Part shown: positions 6,741 through 14,941 of the stretch, piece after piece
How the letters are laid out: each line of letters starts with the position of its first letter
Position numbering within the stretch: the first letter of the stretch is position 1
From: an uncultured Clostridia bacterium
Lineage (GTDB): Bacteria; Bacillota; Clostridia; UMGS1810
DNA length: 33,315 nucleotides
Assembly: GCA_937959315.1 (NCBI GenBank)
Contig: CALGRC010000203.1
Location: 1 to 33,315 of the forward strand
Reading direction: 5' to 3'
Made by a program: the position numbers and the translations under genes
The notes under the pieces: model-generated
The model's database searches: none
The model's input: the letters and a program-made list of their open reading frames with translations, nothing else
Told to the model about the DNA's origin: nothing

Positions 6741-9371
6741 TTACATGCCTTTGAGTTCTTTTACACGGGCCTGCGCCGCAGCTAAACGTGCAATCGGCAC
6801 ACGGTACGGGGAGCACGATACATAATTGAGCCCTGCAAAATGGCAGAATTCCACCGAAGACGGATCGCCGCCATGCTCGCCGCAAATACCCAATTTGATA
6901 TTGGGACGGGTTTTGCGTCCCAGTTCGGCTGCCATCTTCACCAGTTTGCCGACACCCTTCTGGTCAAGCTTGGCAAACGGATCAAATTCAAAAATCTTCT
7001 TGGTGTAGTAATCCTCTAAGAATGCACCAGCATCGTCACGCGAGAACCCAAACGTCATCTGCGTCAAATCATTGGTACCAAACGAGAAGAACTCAGCTTC
7101 CTGCGCAATTTCATCCGCCGTCAAAGCAGCGCGCGGGATCTCAATCATGGTACCAATCTTATAATCCAATTTTACACCGGCTTTTTCAATTGCATCGTCA
7201 GCAGCTTTTTTCACAACGTCTTTGACATACTTCAGCTCCTGTACTTCGCCCACCAGCGGGATCATGATTTCCGGAATGACGCTCATGCCTTTTTTATTTA
7301 CATTAATGGCAGCCTCAATAATTGCTTTGGTCTGCATGACTGCAATTTCTGGATAGGTAACCGCCAAACGGCAGCCACGATGTCCCAGCATGGGGTTGAA
7401 CTCGTGCAAGCTTTCTACAGTGGTTTTCAGTTCATTAAATGAAATCCCCATTTCTTTTGCCAGCACTTTAATACCTTCATCATCGTGCGGCAGGAATTCG
7501 TGCAGCGGGGGATCCAACAGACGGATGGTTACCGGATAGCCCTGCATAGCCTCAAACAATCCTTCAAAGTCACCGCGCTGCATAGGAAGCAACTTCGCCA
7601 ACGCTTTTTCCCGCTGGGTAGAATTCTTGGATACAATCATTTCACGCATCGCCATAATGCGGTCTTCATCAAAGAACATATGCTCGGTACGGCACAATCC
7701 AACGCCCTGCGCACCAAAACTAAATGCCGTCTGGGCATCCTTCGGCGTATCGGCATTGGTACGGACTTCCAGTGTACGGAGCTCGTCTGCCCAGCCCATA
7801 AACCGTCCAAAATCACCGGCAAGCTGTGCTTCTACCGTTTTAATCGCTTCGCCGTATACGTTACCTGTAGAACCATCAATCGAAATATAGTCGCCTTCTT
7901 TGATGGTGATACCATTTGCGGTAAACTGCTTCGCCTGCTCGTCAATCACAATTTCACCGCAGCCAGCTACACAGCAAGTCCCCATGCCGCGCGCAACAAC
8001 CGCCGCGTGGGATGTCATACCGCCGCGCACAGTCAGGATACCTTCCGACGCATCCATCCCCTCAATATCTTCCGGCGAAGTTTCCAGACGCACCAACACA
8101 ACCTTTTCACCGTTTTTGTGATGATCCATTGCATCCTGCGCCGTGAAGTATACTTTACCGCAAGCAGCGCCGGGAGAAGCCGGCAAACCCTTTGCAATCG
8201 GGGTTGCTGCTTTCAAAGCCGCCGCGTCAAACTGCGGGTGCAGCAGTGCGTCCAACTGCTTGGGCTCAACTTTCATCAACGCTTCTTCTTTGGTGGCCAT
8301 GCCTTCATCCACCAGGTCGACTGCAATTTTAAGCGCCGCAGCAGCGGTGCGTTTGCCGTTTCTGGTTTGCAGCATGTACAGCTTGCCGTTTTCAATTTTA
8401 AACTCCATATCCTGCATATCTTTATAATGGTTTTCCAGGTTGTTTGCAATTTCGGTAAACTGCTTGTACACTTCCGGCATATCCTCTTCCAGATGCGAAA
8501 TCGGGTTGGGGGTACGGATACCGGCCACCACGTCTTCGCCCTGCGCATTCATCAAATATTCGCCGTACAGCTTTTTCTCACCAGTTGCCGGATTGCGGGT
8601 AAAGGCAACGCCAGTGCCGGATTTTTCACCCATATTGCCAAATACCATAGCCTGCACGTTGACAGCCGTACCCCAGGAACCCGGGATATCATTCATACGG
8701 CGGTAAACGATTGCACGCGGGTTATTCCACGAACGGAACACCGCTTTGACTGCTTCAATCATTTGGGTACGCGGATCCTGCGGGAAGTCCTCGCCCTTTT
8801 CCTTTTTATACAGCTCTTTAAACTGGGCAACCAGTTTTTTCATATCCTCTGCGTCCAGCTCGGTATCCAGCTTCACGCCTTTTTCCTCTTTCATTTGGTC
8901 AATCTGGTTTTCAAACAGGTGCTTTGGCACCTCCATAACAACATCAGAAAACATTTGGATAAACCGGCGGTAGCTGTCATAGGCAAACCGTTCATTGCCA
9001 GTCAGGTTGGCCAGCCCAACGACCACTTCATCATTCAGGCCCAGGTTCAAGATGGTATCCATCATACCCGGCATAGAAGCGCGCGCACCCGAACGGACAG
9101 AAACCAAAAACGGGTTGGAAACATCGCCCATTTTCTTACCGGCATTTTTTTCAGTAACTGCCAGCGCTTCTTCAATCTGTTTGATAATTTCGTCGTTGAT
9201 GACCTGTCCATCTTCATAATACTTGGTGCAAGCTTCGGTTGAAACCGTAAAACCCTGCGGAACCGGAAAGCCCAGCTTGGTCATTTCAGCCAAATTCGCA
9301 CCTTTCCCGCCCAGAAGATTGCGCATACTCGCGTCGCCTTCCGAGAACAGGTAAACATACTTATGTGCCAT
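6741..9371 (-). CDS. ppdK: pyruvate, phosphate dikinase
   Basis: This 876-aa cytoplasmic enzyme interconverts pyruvate, ATP and phosphate with phosphoenolpyruvate, AMP and pyrophosphate. It is central to PPi-linked glycolysis in many anaerobes. The N-terminal ATP-grasp domain contains SVRSGARASMPGMMDT (about residues 91-106). The phosphohistidine domain has GGMTSHAAVVARGMG with His455. The C-terminal PEP/pyruvate barrel ends with LGICGEHGGDP, carrying the catalytic cysteine near residue 831. Length matches the family. ATG 9371 follows acaggaggt. A candidate promoter lies at 9475-9503. The PpdK regulatory protein gene (YqfL type) often found beside it is absent here. Confidence 0.97.
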   Translation of the reverse strand: MAHKYVYLFSEGDASMRNLLGGKGANLAEMTKLGFPVPQGFTVSTEACTKYYEDGQVINDEIIKQIEEALAVTEKNAGKKMGDVSNPFLVSVRSGARASMPGMMDTILNLGLNDEVVVGLANLTGNERFAYDSYRRFIQMFSDVVMEVPKHLFENQIDQMKEEKGVKLDTELDAEDMKKLVAQFKELYKKEKGEDFPQDPRTQMIEAVKAVFRSWNNPRAIVYRRMNDIPGSWGTAVNVQAMVFGNMGEKSGTGVAFTRNPATGEKKLYGEYLMNAQGEDVVAGIRTPNPISHLEEDMPEVYKQFTEIANNLENHYKDMQDMEFKIENGKLYMLQTRNGKRTAAAALKIAVDLVDEGMATKEEALMKVEPKQLDALLHPQFDAAALKAATPIAKGLPASPGAACGKVYFTAQDAMDHHKNGEKVVLVRLETSPEDIEGMDASEGILTVRGGMTSHAAVVARGMGTCCVAGCGEIVIDEQAKQFTANGITIKEGDYISIDGSTGNVYGEAIKTVEAQLAGDFGRFMGWADELRTLEVRTNADTPKDAQTAFSFGAQGVGLCRTEHMFFDEDRIMAMREMIVSKNSTQREKALAKLLPMQRGDFEGLFEAMQGYPVTIRLLDPPLHEFLPHDDEGIKVLAKEMGISFNELKTTVESLHEFNPMLGHRGCRLAVTYPEIAVMQTKAIIEAAINVNKKGMSVIPEIMIPLVGEVQELKYVKDVVKKAADDAIEKAGVKLDYKIGTMIEIPRAALTADEIAQEAEFFSFGTNDLTQMTFGFSRDDAGAFLEDYYTKKIFEFDPFAKLDQKGVGKLVKMAAELGRKTRPNIKLGICGEHGGDPSSVEFCHFAGLNYVSCSPYRVPIARLAAAQARVKELKGM

Positions 9372-9474
9372 TTACAAACTACCTCCTGTAACTCTATTTT
9401 TCATCATCGTTTATTTTATAACAAGTTTTAGAAAATTTCCAGTCTTTTTTGAAAATTTGTTCATATTTTTTTCA

Positions 9475-9503
9475 TTTTTACGTAATATACGAAAAATCGT
9501 CAA
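9475..9503 (-). promoter_or_regulatory. candidate promoter for ppdK
   Basis: The minus strand has TTGACG (9498-9503), a 17-base spacer and TAAAAA (9475-9480; 4 of 6 consensus). About 100 bases of AT-rich leader follow before ppdK. No terminator is visible after recO, so read-through from the upstream cluster is also possible. Confidence 0.4.
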
Positions 9504-9532
9504 AATAACACTGTCCGATTGCCCATTTTTAC

Positions 9533-10303
9533 CTATTCAAACAAGATTTTTTTTAAATAATCCAAAGAAGGGAACCAAATATCTAACTGGCAGAGCAGAT
9601 ATTGTTCCGCCAACCCAACCAGCGGCTGCAATACCTCGTCAGTCACTTGAAAACCAAACGCCTGTTTTCCATCGCAATTGGAAATATAATACACCGCTTT
9701 GCGCACACCTACGGTAAGCGGCAGCGCATGTGCCTCCCCAGCAGCGCAGTTTTTACACAAAACACCGCCCGCAGTACAAGAAAACGCATCCGCTTCCTGC
9801 CTGCCGCACCGTACACATTGGCGCAGCTCGGGCAGATATCCAATGGATGCAGCGGTTTTGAGCTCAAACACCGCCTTTGTTTTGAGAAGCTCTGATAAAA
9901 TATCACCGTCCCGGCAGCGCTGTTCCGCCTTTCCCAGCACATATAAGGCATTTAAAACGAATGAAAAATAAGTATCTTCCCCTACCAAGTCGCCGGAAAT
10001 ATTGTTGACAATATCCATAAAATATGTAGCCAGGCTCACCTTTTCCACACTGGTGCGGAGGTCATAAAAACTTTCCAGCACCTCCGCACCAGAAACATAA
10101 TACAGCCCTGTTTTTGAGCTTAATAAAAACCTGCTATAACAAAAAAGCTGTAATCCTGCAAAGTCCTTGTGCTTATGACTCCGTACCCCCTTTGCAATGG
10201 CCGTCACCCGTCCCAAATCGCGCGTCAGGATGGTAAACAGCCGGTCGTTATCATTCAAATTGCATACCTTCAAAATCAATCCCGCCGTTTTTATCGGCTC
10301 CAT
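9533..10303 (-). CDS. recO: DNA repair protein RecO
   Basis: This 256-aa protein has an N-terminal OB-fold (about residues 1-80) with the characteristic start IKTAGLILKV and LTRDLGRVTAIAKGVR. A helical domain and a zinc-finger-like set of cysteines follow (CVRCG and CKNC in the C-terminal half). RecO helps RecF and RecR load RecA on SSB-coated DNA. I place the start at ATG 10303 because it matches the family N-terminus and has ggagg upstream. The open frame continues to 10393 but there it only shadows yqzL. Its first 53 bases overlap the end of yqzL in another frame, and its ribosome binding site lies inside yqzL. Confidence 0.92.
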   Translation of the reverse strand: MEPIKTAGLILKVCNLNDNDRLFTILTRDLGRVTAIAKGVRSHKHKDFAGLQLFCYSRFLLSSKTGLYYVSGAEVLESFYDLRTSVEKVSLATYFMDIVNNISGDLVGEDTYFSFVLNALYVLGKAEQRCRDGDILSELLKTKAVFELKTAASIGYLPELRQCVRCGRQEADAFSCTAGGVLCKNCAAGEAHALPLTVGVRKAVYYISNCDGKQAFGFQVTDEVLQPLVGLAEQYLLCQLDIWFPSLDYLKKILFE

Positions 10304-10400
10304 GGTTTTCTGTTTCCTCCGTTTCGCCGGCCCGGTAGAGCAGATAGCTGTCCACACTGCCGGTATTGACAAAAATATTCCAATAGGTTTCACTTGTCAT
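10251..10400 (-). CDS. yqzL: YqzL-like small protein
   Basis: This 49-aa protein begins MTSETYWNIFVNTGSVDSYL. It resembles Bacillus YqzL, a roughly 47-aa protein of unknown function encoded directly upstream of recO: 'W..F..TG..D.YLL' is the shared core, followed by an acidic tail. The ATG at 10400 follows ggggagg at good spacing. The position between era and recO is the conserved one. Its last 53 bases overlap recO in a different frame, which suggests translational coupling. Confidence 0.75.
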   Translation of the reverse strand: MTSETYWNIFVNTGSVDSYLLYRAGETEETENHGADKNGGIDFEGMQFE

Positions 10401-10477
10401 CTGGTTTTCCTCCCCTTGGTTGGTATCCATAGGATTTCACCAGATGTATGGTTCTATGTTGTCAAATGTGCCCAGGC

Positions 10478-11362
10478 TTAGTGCTCCAATCCAATTTCGC
10501 GCATGGCGCTTTCTGAATTGCGCCAGCCGGGCTTGACCTTTACCCACAATTCCAAATACACTTTTTTGCCCAGCAACCGTTCACAGTCTACCCGCGCAAG
10601 GGTCCCAACCTGCTTGAGCGTCTTTCCGCCGGCGCCGATGATAATCCCCTTGTGCGACGCTTTTTCGCAGTAAATATTGGCGGAAATCTCATCCCTATCG
10701 CTTAGCTCCTTCATTTTTACCACTTCAATCGCCGTGCCGTGCGGCACTTCCTGGTTGAGCAGCCGCAGCAGCTTTTCCCGTATGATTTCAGCCACCACCT
10801 GCTTTTCCTGCTGGTCGGTCACCATATCCTCCGGGTAATACATGGGTCCTTGGGGCAAATGCTGCTTGATCAATCCCTTCAATTGTTCCAGCCCGTCGCC
10901 GGTACGCGCGCTGACAGGGATGATATCTAAAAAGGAATGCAGCCGGCTATAGGCCGCCAGAACCGGCAGCAGGGCTTCTTTTTTCACTGTGTCCACTTTA
11001 TTGATAATCAAAATCGCCGGGATGGCCCCAATCTTTTGAACCATTTCCCGCTCAGCCTCCCGGATTTCTTCCACAGGTTCTGCCACCATCAGCAGCATAT
11101 CCACATCGCCGATGGTTTCATTTACCGCGCGCACCATAGACTCCCCCAGTTTGGTGCGCGGCTTATGGAAGCCGGGGGTATCCAAAAAAATCATCTGGCT
11201 ATCCTGGTCGGTTGCAATGGATAAAATTTTCCCCCGCGTGGTTTGCGGTTTTGCAGAAATGATTGCAATTTTTTGCCCCACCAATGCATTCATCAATGTC
11301 GATTTCCCTACATTTGGCCGCCCGATAATGCCAATATACCCTGATTTAAAATTTTGATTCAT
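10478..11362 (-). CDS. era: GTPase Era
   Basis: This 294-aa GTPase binds 16S rRNA and assists 30S subunit maturation. The GTPase motifs are in order: G1 GRPNVGKS (14-21), G2 within KPQTTR (38-43), G3 DTPG (61-64) and G4 NKVD (121-124). A C-terminal KH domain follows, with KGIIIGAGGKTLKQVG as its GxxG region. ATG 11362 has gaggag 7 bases upstream. The open frame begins 15 bases earlier without benefit. The start overlaps the end of the kinase gene by 17 bases, consistent with coupled translation in the ybeY-dgkA-era group. Confidence 0.96.
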   Translation of the reverse strand: MNQNFKSGYIGIIGRPNVGKSTLMNALVGQKIAIISAKPQTTRGKILSIATDQDSQMIFLDTPGFHKPRTKLGESMVRAVNETIGDVDMLLMVAEPVEEIREAEREMVQKIGAIPAILIINKVDTVKKEALLPVLAAYSRLHSFLDIIPVSARTGDGLEQLKGLIKQHLPQGPMYYPEDMVTDQQEKQVVAEIIREKLLRLLNQEVPHGTAIEVVKMKELSDRDEISANIYCEKASHKGIIIGAGGKTLKQVGTLARVDCERLLGKKVYLELWVKVKPGWRNSESAMREIGLEH

Positions 11363-11831
11363 TGGTTTTCTCCTCATTTTGAAATACCCATCCGCCTATA
11401 AACCATACCGCCAGCACAATATATGCAGCCGTTCCCGCCCAAACGGCCGGCGTATCCGCAGCAAACTGCAAAATAGACCAAATAATATCTGGTTTCCAAA
11501 ACAATACAATGCCTACCGCCACCGCAATCACCGCCGACAAAAACACCGCACCGGCCGCCACGTCCTTGGCAATTTTCGCCATAGGATGATAGGTTTTGCA
11601 ATAGATATCCACCGTCGCTTCAATTGCCGTGTTTATCATCTCACAAATCATGACAAACAAAATGGTAAATGCCAGCAAAACCGTTTCTATTTCTGTCAAT
11701 TGAAAAAAACGCGACAAGATCAGCACCGTAAGCGCCGCCACCATATGGAACCTGAAATTGCGCTGGGTGCGGATACAGTACCACACACCAGAAATGGCGT
11801 ATCCAAAGCTTTTTACAAGCGAATGTACCAT
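11346..11831 (-). CDS. dgkA: diacylglycerol/undecaprenol kinase family membrane protein
   Basis: This 161-aa integral membrane kinase of the DgkA family carries the signature EMINTAIEATVD (about residues 64-75), with RTQRNFRFH near the N-terminus and AKIAKDVAAGAV before the next membrane segment. In Firmicutes this family phosphorylates undecaprenol, recycling the lipid carrier of cell-wall synthesis; substrate here is inferred. It is longer than the usual 120-130 aa because of an extra C-terminal hydrophobic segment (about residues 130-150) and a charged tail. It lies between ybeY (15 bases) and era (17-base overlap). Confidence 0.9.
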   Translation of the reverse strand: MVHSLVKSFGYAISGVWYCIRTQRNFRFHMVAALTVLILSRFFQLTEIETVLLAFTILFVMICEMINTAIEATVDIYCKTYHPMAKIAKDVAAGAVFLSAVIAVAVGIVLFWKPDIIWSILQFAADTPAVWAGTAAYIVLAVWFIGGWVFQNEEKTNESKF

Positions 11832-11846
11832 GTCCCAGTTCCTCCG

Positions 11847-12332
11847 CTACCTTGTCAGACCCAAAAGTGCCAACACCGCTTCCTCTTTTTGCCGCATAAC
11901 CGCCCGTTCTTCCTCTGTTTCATGGTCATAGCCCAGCAAATGGAGCACCGAATGGCATACCAAAAAGCCCACCTCGCGCTGGAACGAATGCCCATATTCC
12001 GCCGCCTGCGCTTTGGCCCGTTCCAGCGATATCACTATATCCCCCAGCACCACAGTACCCAAATAGGAATCCCCCACATTGTCAATGACCCGTCCGCCAG
12101 AAAAATCCAGCATGGGGAACGACAGCACATCCGTAGGCTTGTCCAACTGGCGGAATTCGCCGTTGATTTCCCGGATTTGCATATCGTCTACCAATAAAAC
12201 GCTGACCTCAGCGTTTTTTTCAAACGTTTCATATTCCAGCGCCTTGCCGATGACCCGTTCAATCAATGCCTGCAATGCATCATCCACAGCACAGGCTTCC
12301 TGCGTATTTTCCATATAAATATCCAGCTTCAT
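11847..12332 (-). CDS. ybeY: endoribonuclease YbeY (rRNA maturation factor)
   Basis: This 161-aa metal-dependent RNase acts in 16S rRNA 3'-end processing and ribosome quality control. The zinc motif is H127, H131 and H137 in CHSVLHLLGYDH. The upstream NGEFRQLDKPTDVLSFP is also typical of the family. The start ATG overlaps the phoH stop by four bases (ATGA type), as in many Firmicutes. Confidence 0.96.
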   Translation of the reverse strand: MKLDIYMENTQEACAVDDALQALIERVIGKALEYETFEKNAEVSVLLVDDMQIREINGEFRQLDKPTDVLSFPMLDFSGGRVIDNVGDSYLGTVVLGDIVISLERAKAQAAEYGHSFQREVGFLVCHSVLHLLGYDHETEEERAVMRQKEEAVLALLGLTR

Positions 12333-13312
12333 TGTTTTCCCCTTTTCGCTGCGTATTTTGCCTCCCGCCGCTGCTCTGCCTTCTCATAGGCTTTGATGAT
12401 TTCCTGTACCAGCCGGTGCCGCACCACATCCCGCTCGGTTAAATAGCAAAAAGCGATATCGTCAATGTTCTTGAGTATGCCCATCACATCGCGCAGTCCC
12501 GACCGCTTGCCATCCGGCAAATCCACCTGCGTAATATCGCCGGTTACAATGGCACGGGAATTAAAACCCACACGGGTTAAAAACATCTTCATCTGTTCCG
12601 GTGTGGTATTTTGCGCCTCATCCAAAATAATAAAGCTATCGTCCAGCGTCCGGCCGCGCATATAGGCCAGCGGCGCAATTTCAATGCTGCCCTTTTCCAC
12701 ATGCCGCTGGTAGGTTTCCATGCCAAACATATCATAGAGCGCATCATAGAGCGGGCGCAGGTACGGGTCCACCTTATTTTGCAAATCCCCGGGCAGAAAA
12801 CCCAGCTTTTCCCCTGCCTCTACCGCCGGACGGGTCAGAATGATGCGACTGACCTCTTTGTTCTTAAATGCCTTTACTGCCATAGCCACTGCAAGATAGG
12901 TCTTTCCGGTACCCGCCGGGCCAATGCCAAACGTGATGGTATTGTTTTTGATAGCGTCTACATAATGCTTCTGCCCCATGGTTTTACTTTTTATCGGACG
13001 TCCTTTGGCAGTAATGCAAATGCAGTCGCTGCCATATAATGCAGATTCATCAATTCCTTCTTTCGCCATAGAAATGGCATAGAGGACATTTTGTTCCGTG
13101 AGCTGCTCTTCTTTGTCCAGCAGCAGCGCCAGATTGCGCAGCACCGTTGCAGCCATTGCCACATTGCGTTCATCTCCCGACAGTTTTACCACCGACTCCC
13201 GGTTCACAATGCTCACATTGAGTTCTTTTTCTATCAAATTTACATTTTTGTCAAACTGCCCAAACAGGGCAATCACACGGTCGATGTTGTCAAATTCCAA
13301 ACTGGTCTCCAA
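12329..13312 (-). CDS. phoH: PhoH family ATPase
   Basis: This 327-aa cytoplasmic P-loop ATPase is linked to RNA metabolism. Walker A is GPAGTGKT at 131-138 and Walker B is FIILDEAQN (227-235), with LTRPAVEAGEKLGFLPGD between them, all typical of PhoH/YbeZ. The N-terminal about 100 residues form the usual KH-like domain. It lies 13 bases after yqfD and overlaps ybeY by 4 bases. The pair is functionally linked in many bacteria. Confidence 0.94.
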   Translation of the reverse strand: METSLEFDNIDRVIALFGQFDKNVNLIEKELNVSIVNRESVVKLSGDERNVAMAATVLRNLALLLDKEEQLTEQNVLYAISMAKEGIDESALYGSDCICITAKGRPIKSKTMGQKHYVDAIKNNTITFGIGPAGTGKTYLAVAMAVKAFKNKEVSRIILTRPAVEAGEKLGFLPGDLQNKVDPYLRPLYDALYDMFGMETYQRHVEKGSIEIAPLAYMRGRTLDDSFIILDEAQNTTPEQMKMFLTRVGFNSRAIVTGDITQVDLPDGKRSGLRDVMGILKNIDDIAFCYLTERDVVRHRLVQEIIKAYEKAEQRREAKYAAKRGKQ

Positions 13313-13325
13313 TCGTCAATTCCTC

Positions 13326-14531
13326 CTAAGTACCCGATTCTTCCACTTCTATTTGTACGGTACGGCCAATTTCCTCTATGCATTCATACGACAGCTTTAC
13401 CTGTATATTTCCATTTTCCAGCGGTACAAAACTGCTATCTTTCGTCACAACAGTAGTATCTGCGCCGAACGTGCTTTCTATGTCCTCTGCCAGCGCCTGC
13501 GTCCCCAGTTCCGCAGCCTGTTCCGGCGTCAGCGCTTCTTCTTCGCGCAATAGTTCAAAATGCGTTTCGGTCGTCACATAAAACGGCAAAAAATGATTCC
13601 CGCCTAAATTCATACGGTGTACGGCAGTTTCCGTTTCATAATATTCATAGGGTGGTTTTTCATCTATGTATAATTGTACCTTAAAATTGAACAAATGCAA
13701 AGTGTTTTTTGAAATTTTTTTCCCCGTCCGGGATGTATTGACTTTTACAAGCGGGAATTCCCCTTCCTGCTCGTAATAGGTACGCGCTTTGATACTGCCC
13801 GACGAGTGCAGATACCGTACCCCCTCGTACATGGTACCCGTCACCCCGCTCACCAGCAAATCCCCCGCTTCTACCACATCCCCTACCGATACCATCTTTT
13901 CACCATAGGTAGCAACCACCGATGTCACCAACCCCCGCCGGGAAGCGACAATATTGCAGGGGGTATCCTTATCCACAATTTCTGGTATGGGCTGCTTTTC
14001 CTTCACTTCCACCGTAGCCTTGGTGCCCTTGATATCCACCCATAGCCACGAAAGCCCGTCTACATCCAGCATCATTTGGTTTTGCAGAGATACCACGTCA
14101 ATGCCGTGCCGCAACCGCCCTTCTTTCAGCCCGTTTTTTTCCAACGCCTCCAATATCTGCTCGGTGGGTACCGCGCTGTTACCCGTCACTTCAACGACCC
14201 AGATAAACGACGTTAAATATGCCAGCAGCGCAAGGGCGATGGCTGCGCCAATCAAAAAAGCCTTCCGCTTTTTGTGCCGGTGCAGCAAAAACGGCAGGCC
14301 ATGTTTTTCCAGTATCCGTATCCGCGCATGTGTTTTGCGCGCAATCGGCCGCAAGCTCCGGAACCCGTCGATGGAAAGCTTTACATTTACCTGGTTTGCG
14401 CCGCGGTGTTTCACATCCCACATATAAATATCCCGATGCATACAGATATTTAAAAAACGTTCAATAAAAAAACCCCGCACACTGATATGGACAAACCCCT
14501 TGATAAAATTCAAAATCCGGATAAACAGCAT
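13326..14531 (-). CDS. yqfD: sporulation protein YqfD
   Basis: This 401-aa membrane protein is required for sporulation in Bacillus and is found in endospore formers. The N-terminal about 85 residues are soluble (RGFFIERFLNIC, 'DIYMWDVKHRG'). A single transmembrane segment follows at about residues 93-111, then a long extracytoplasmic part with the family stretch RRGLVTSVVATYGEKMVSVGD, cut here to its key residues. Length matches Bacillus YqfD (about 398 aa). ATG 14531 follows ggggg. It follows yqfC by 12 bases, with which it shares a sigma-E-like promoter. Confidence 0.93.
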   Translation of the reverse strand: MLFIRILNFIKGFVHISVRGFFIERFLNICMHRDIYMWDVKHRGANQVNVKLSIDGFRSLRPIARKTHARIRILEKHGLPFLLHRHKKRKAFLIGAAIALALLAYLTSFIWVVEVTGNSAVPTEQILEALEKNGLKEGRLRHGIDVVSLQNQMMLDVDGLSWLWVDIKGTKATVEVKEKQPIPEIVDKDTPCNIVASRRGLVTSVVATYGEKMVSVGDVVEAGDLLVSGVTGTMYEGVRYLHSSGSIKARTYYEQEGEFPLVKVNTSRTGKKISKNTLHLFNFKVQLYIDEKPPYEYYETETAVHRMNLGGNHFLPFYVTTETHFELLREEEALTPEQAAELGTQALAEDIESTFGADTTVVTKDSSFVPLENGNIQVKLSYECIEEIGRTVQIEVEESGT

Positions 14532-14543
14532 TCTGCGTTCCCC

Positions 14544-14813
14544 CTATTGGTATTCCACCGATGCAATTTCCCCGGATATACTCAATTCCTCGGTGGTCAT
14601 AGAATCAATTTCCAAATCTTTACCTGTAATGGTGATGACAAATTGATTGGTATTGATTTTCACAGTATTTTCATCATATGTAATAATCCCTTTATAATTT
14701 TCAATCCATAAACTGGTATTGGAATCCAGTACAAGTTTTGGTACGTCCAGTACAATTTCCTGCGGGACATCCAATATATTTGTAATCTTTTCTTTCATTT
14801 TCTTTTTTGTCAT
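14544..14813 (-). CDS. yqfC: sporulation protein YqfC (YabP/YqfC family)
   Basis: This 89-aa beta-rich protein of the YabP/YqfC family contains 'DVPQEIVLDVPKLVLD' followed by a YKGIITYDE segment and a terminal SISGEI strand. ATG 14813 has aaggag 8 bases upstream; a longer frame starting at 14834 lacks one. In Bacillus yqfC is made in the mother cell under sigma-E. The match to a sigma-E promoter at 14859-14887 agrees with this. It is the first gene of the cluster running to recO. Confidence 0.9.
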   Translation of the reverse strand: MTKKKMKEKITNILDVPQEIVLDVPKLVLDSNTSLWIENYKGIITYDENTVKINTNQFVITITGKDLEIDSMTTEELSISGEIASVEYQ

Positions 14814-14858
14814 TGCCACGGCTCCTTTTTGCAAACGGGAATGATATCCCTATTTTAA

Positions 14859-14887
14859 AATTTATGTCGGGGCCGTGCAGAATATGA
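14859..14887 (-). promoter_or_regulatory. sigma-E-type sporulation promoter of yqfC-yqfD
   Basis: The minus strand reads TCATATT (14881-14887), a 14-base spacer and CATAAATT (14859-14866). The sigma-E consensus is KMATATT, 14-15 bases, CATACAHT, so this is 7 of 7 and 7 of 8 matches. It lies about 45 bases upstream of the yqfC start. Confidence 0.65.
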
Positions 14888-14941
14888 ATAAACCGGGCGT
14901 CTGCCAATATAATTGGTAATACAAAACTGGAGGTGGTTGTT

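Noticed and set aside
7485..9242. 585-codon plus-strand ORF
   Set aside because: It lies wholly antisense to ppdK, has no ribosome binding site, and its protein has low complexity in His, Arg and Phe typical of a reverse-frame shadow.
10304..10393. 30-residue N-terminal extension of RecO
   Set aside because: It does not match the RecO family and is the yqzL gene read in another frame.
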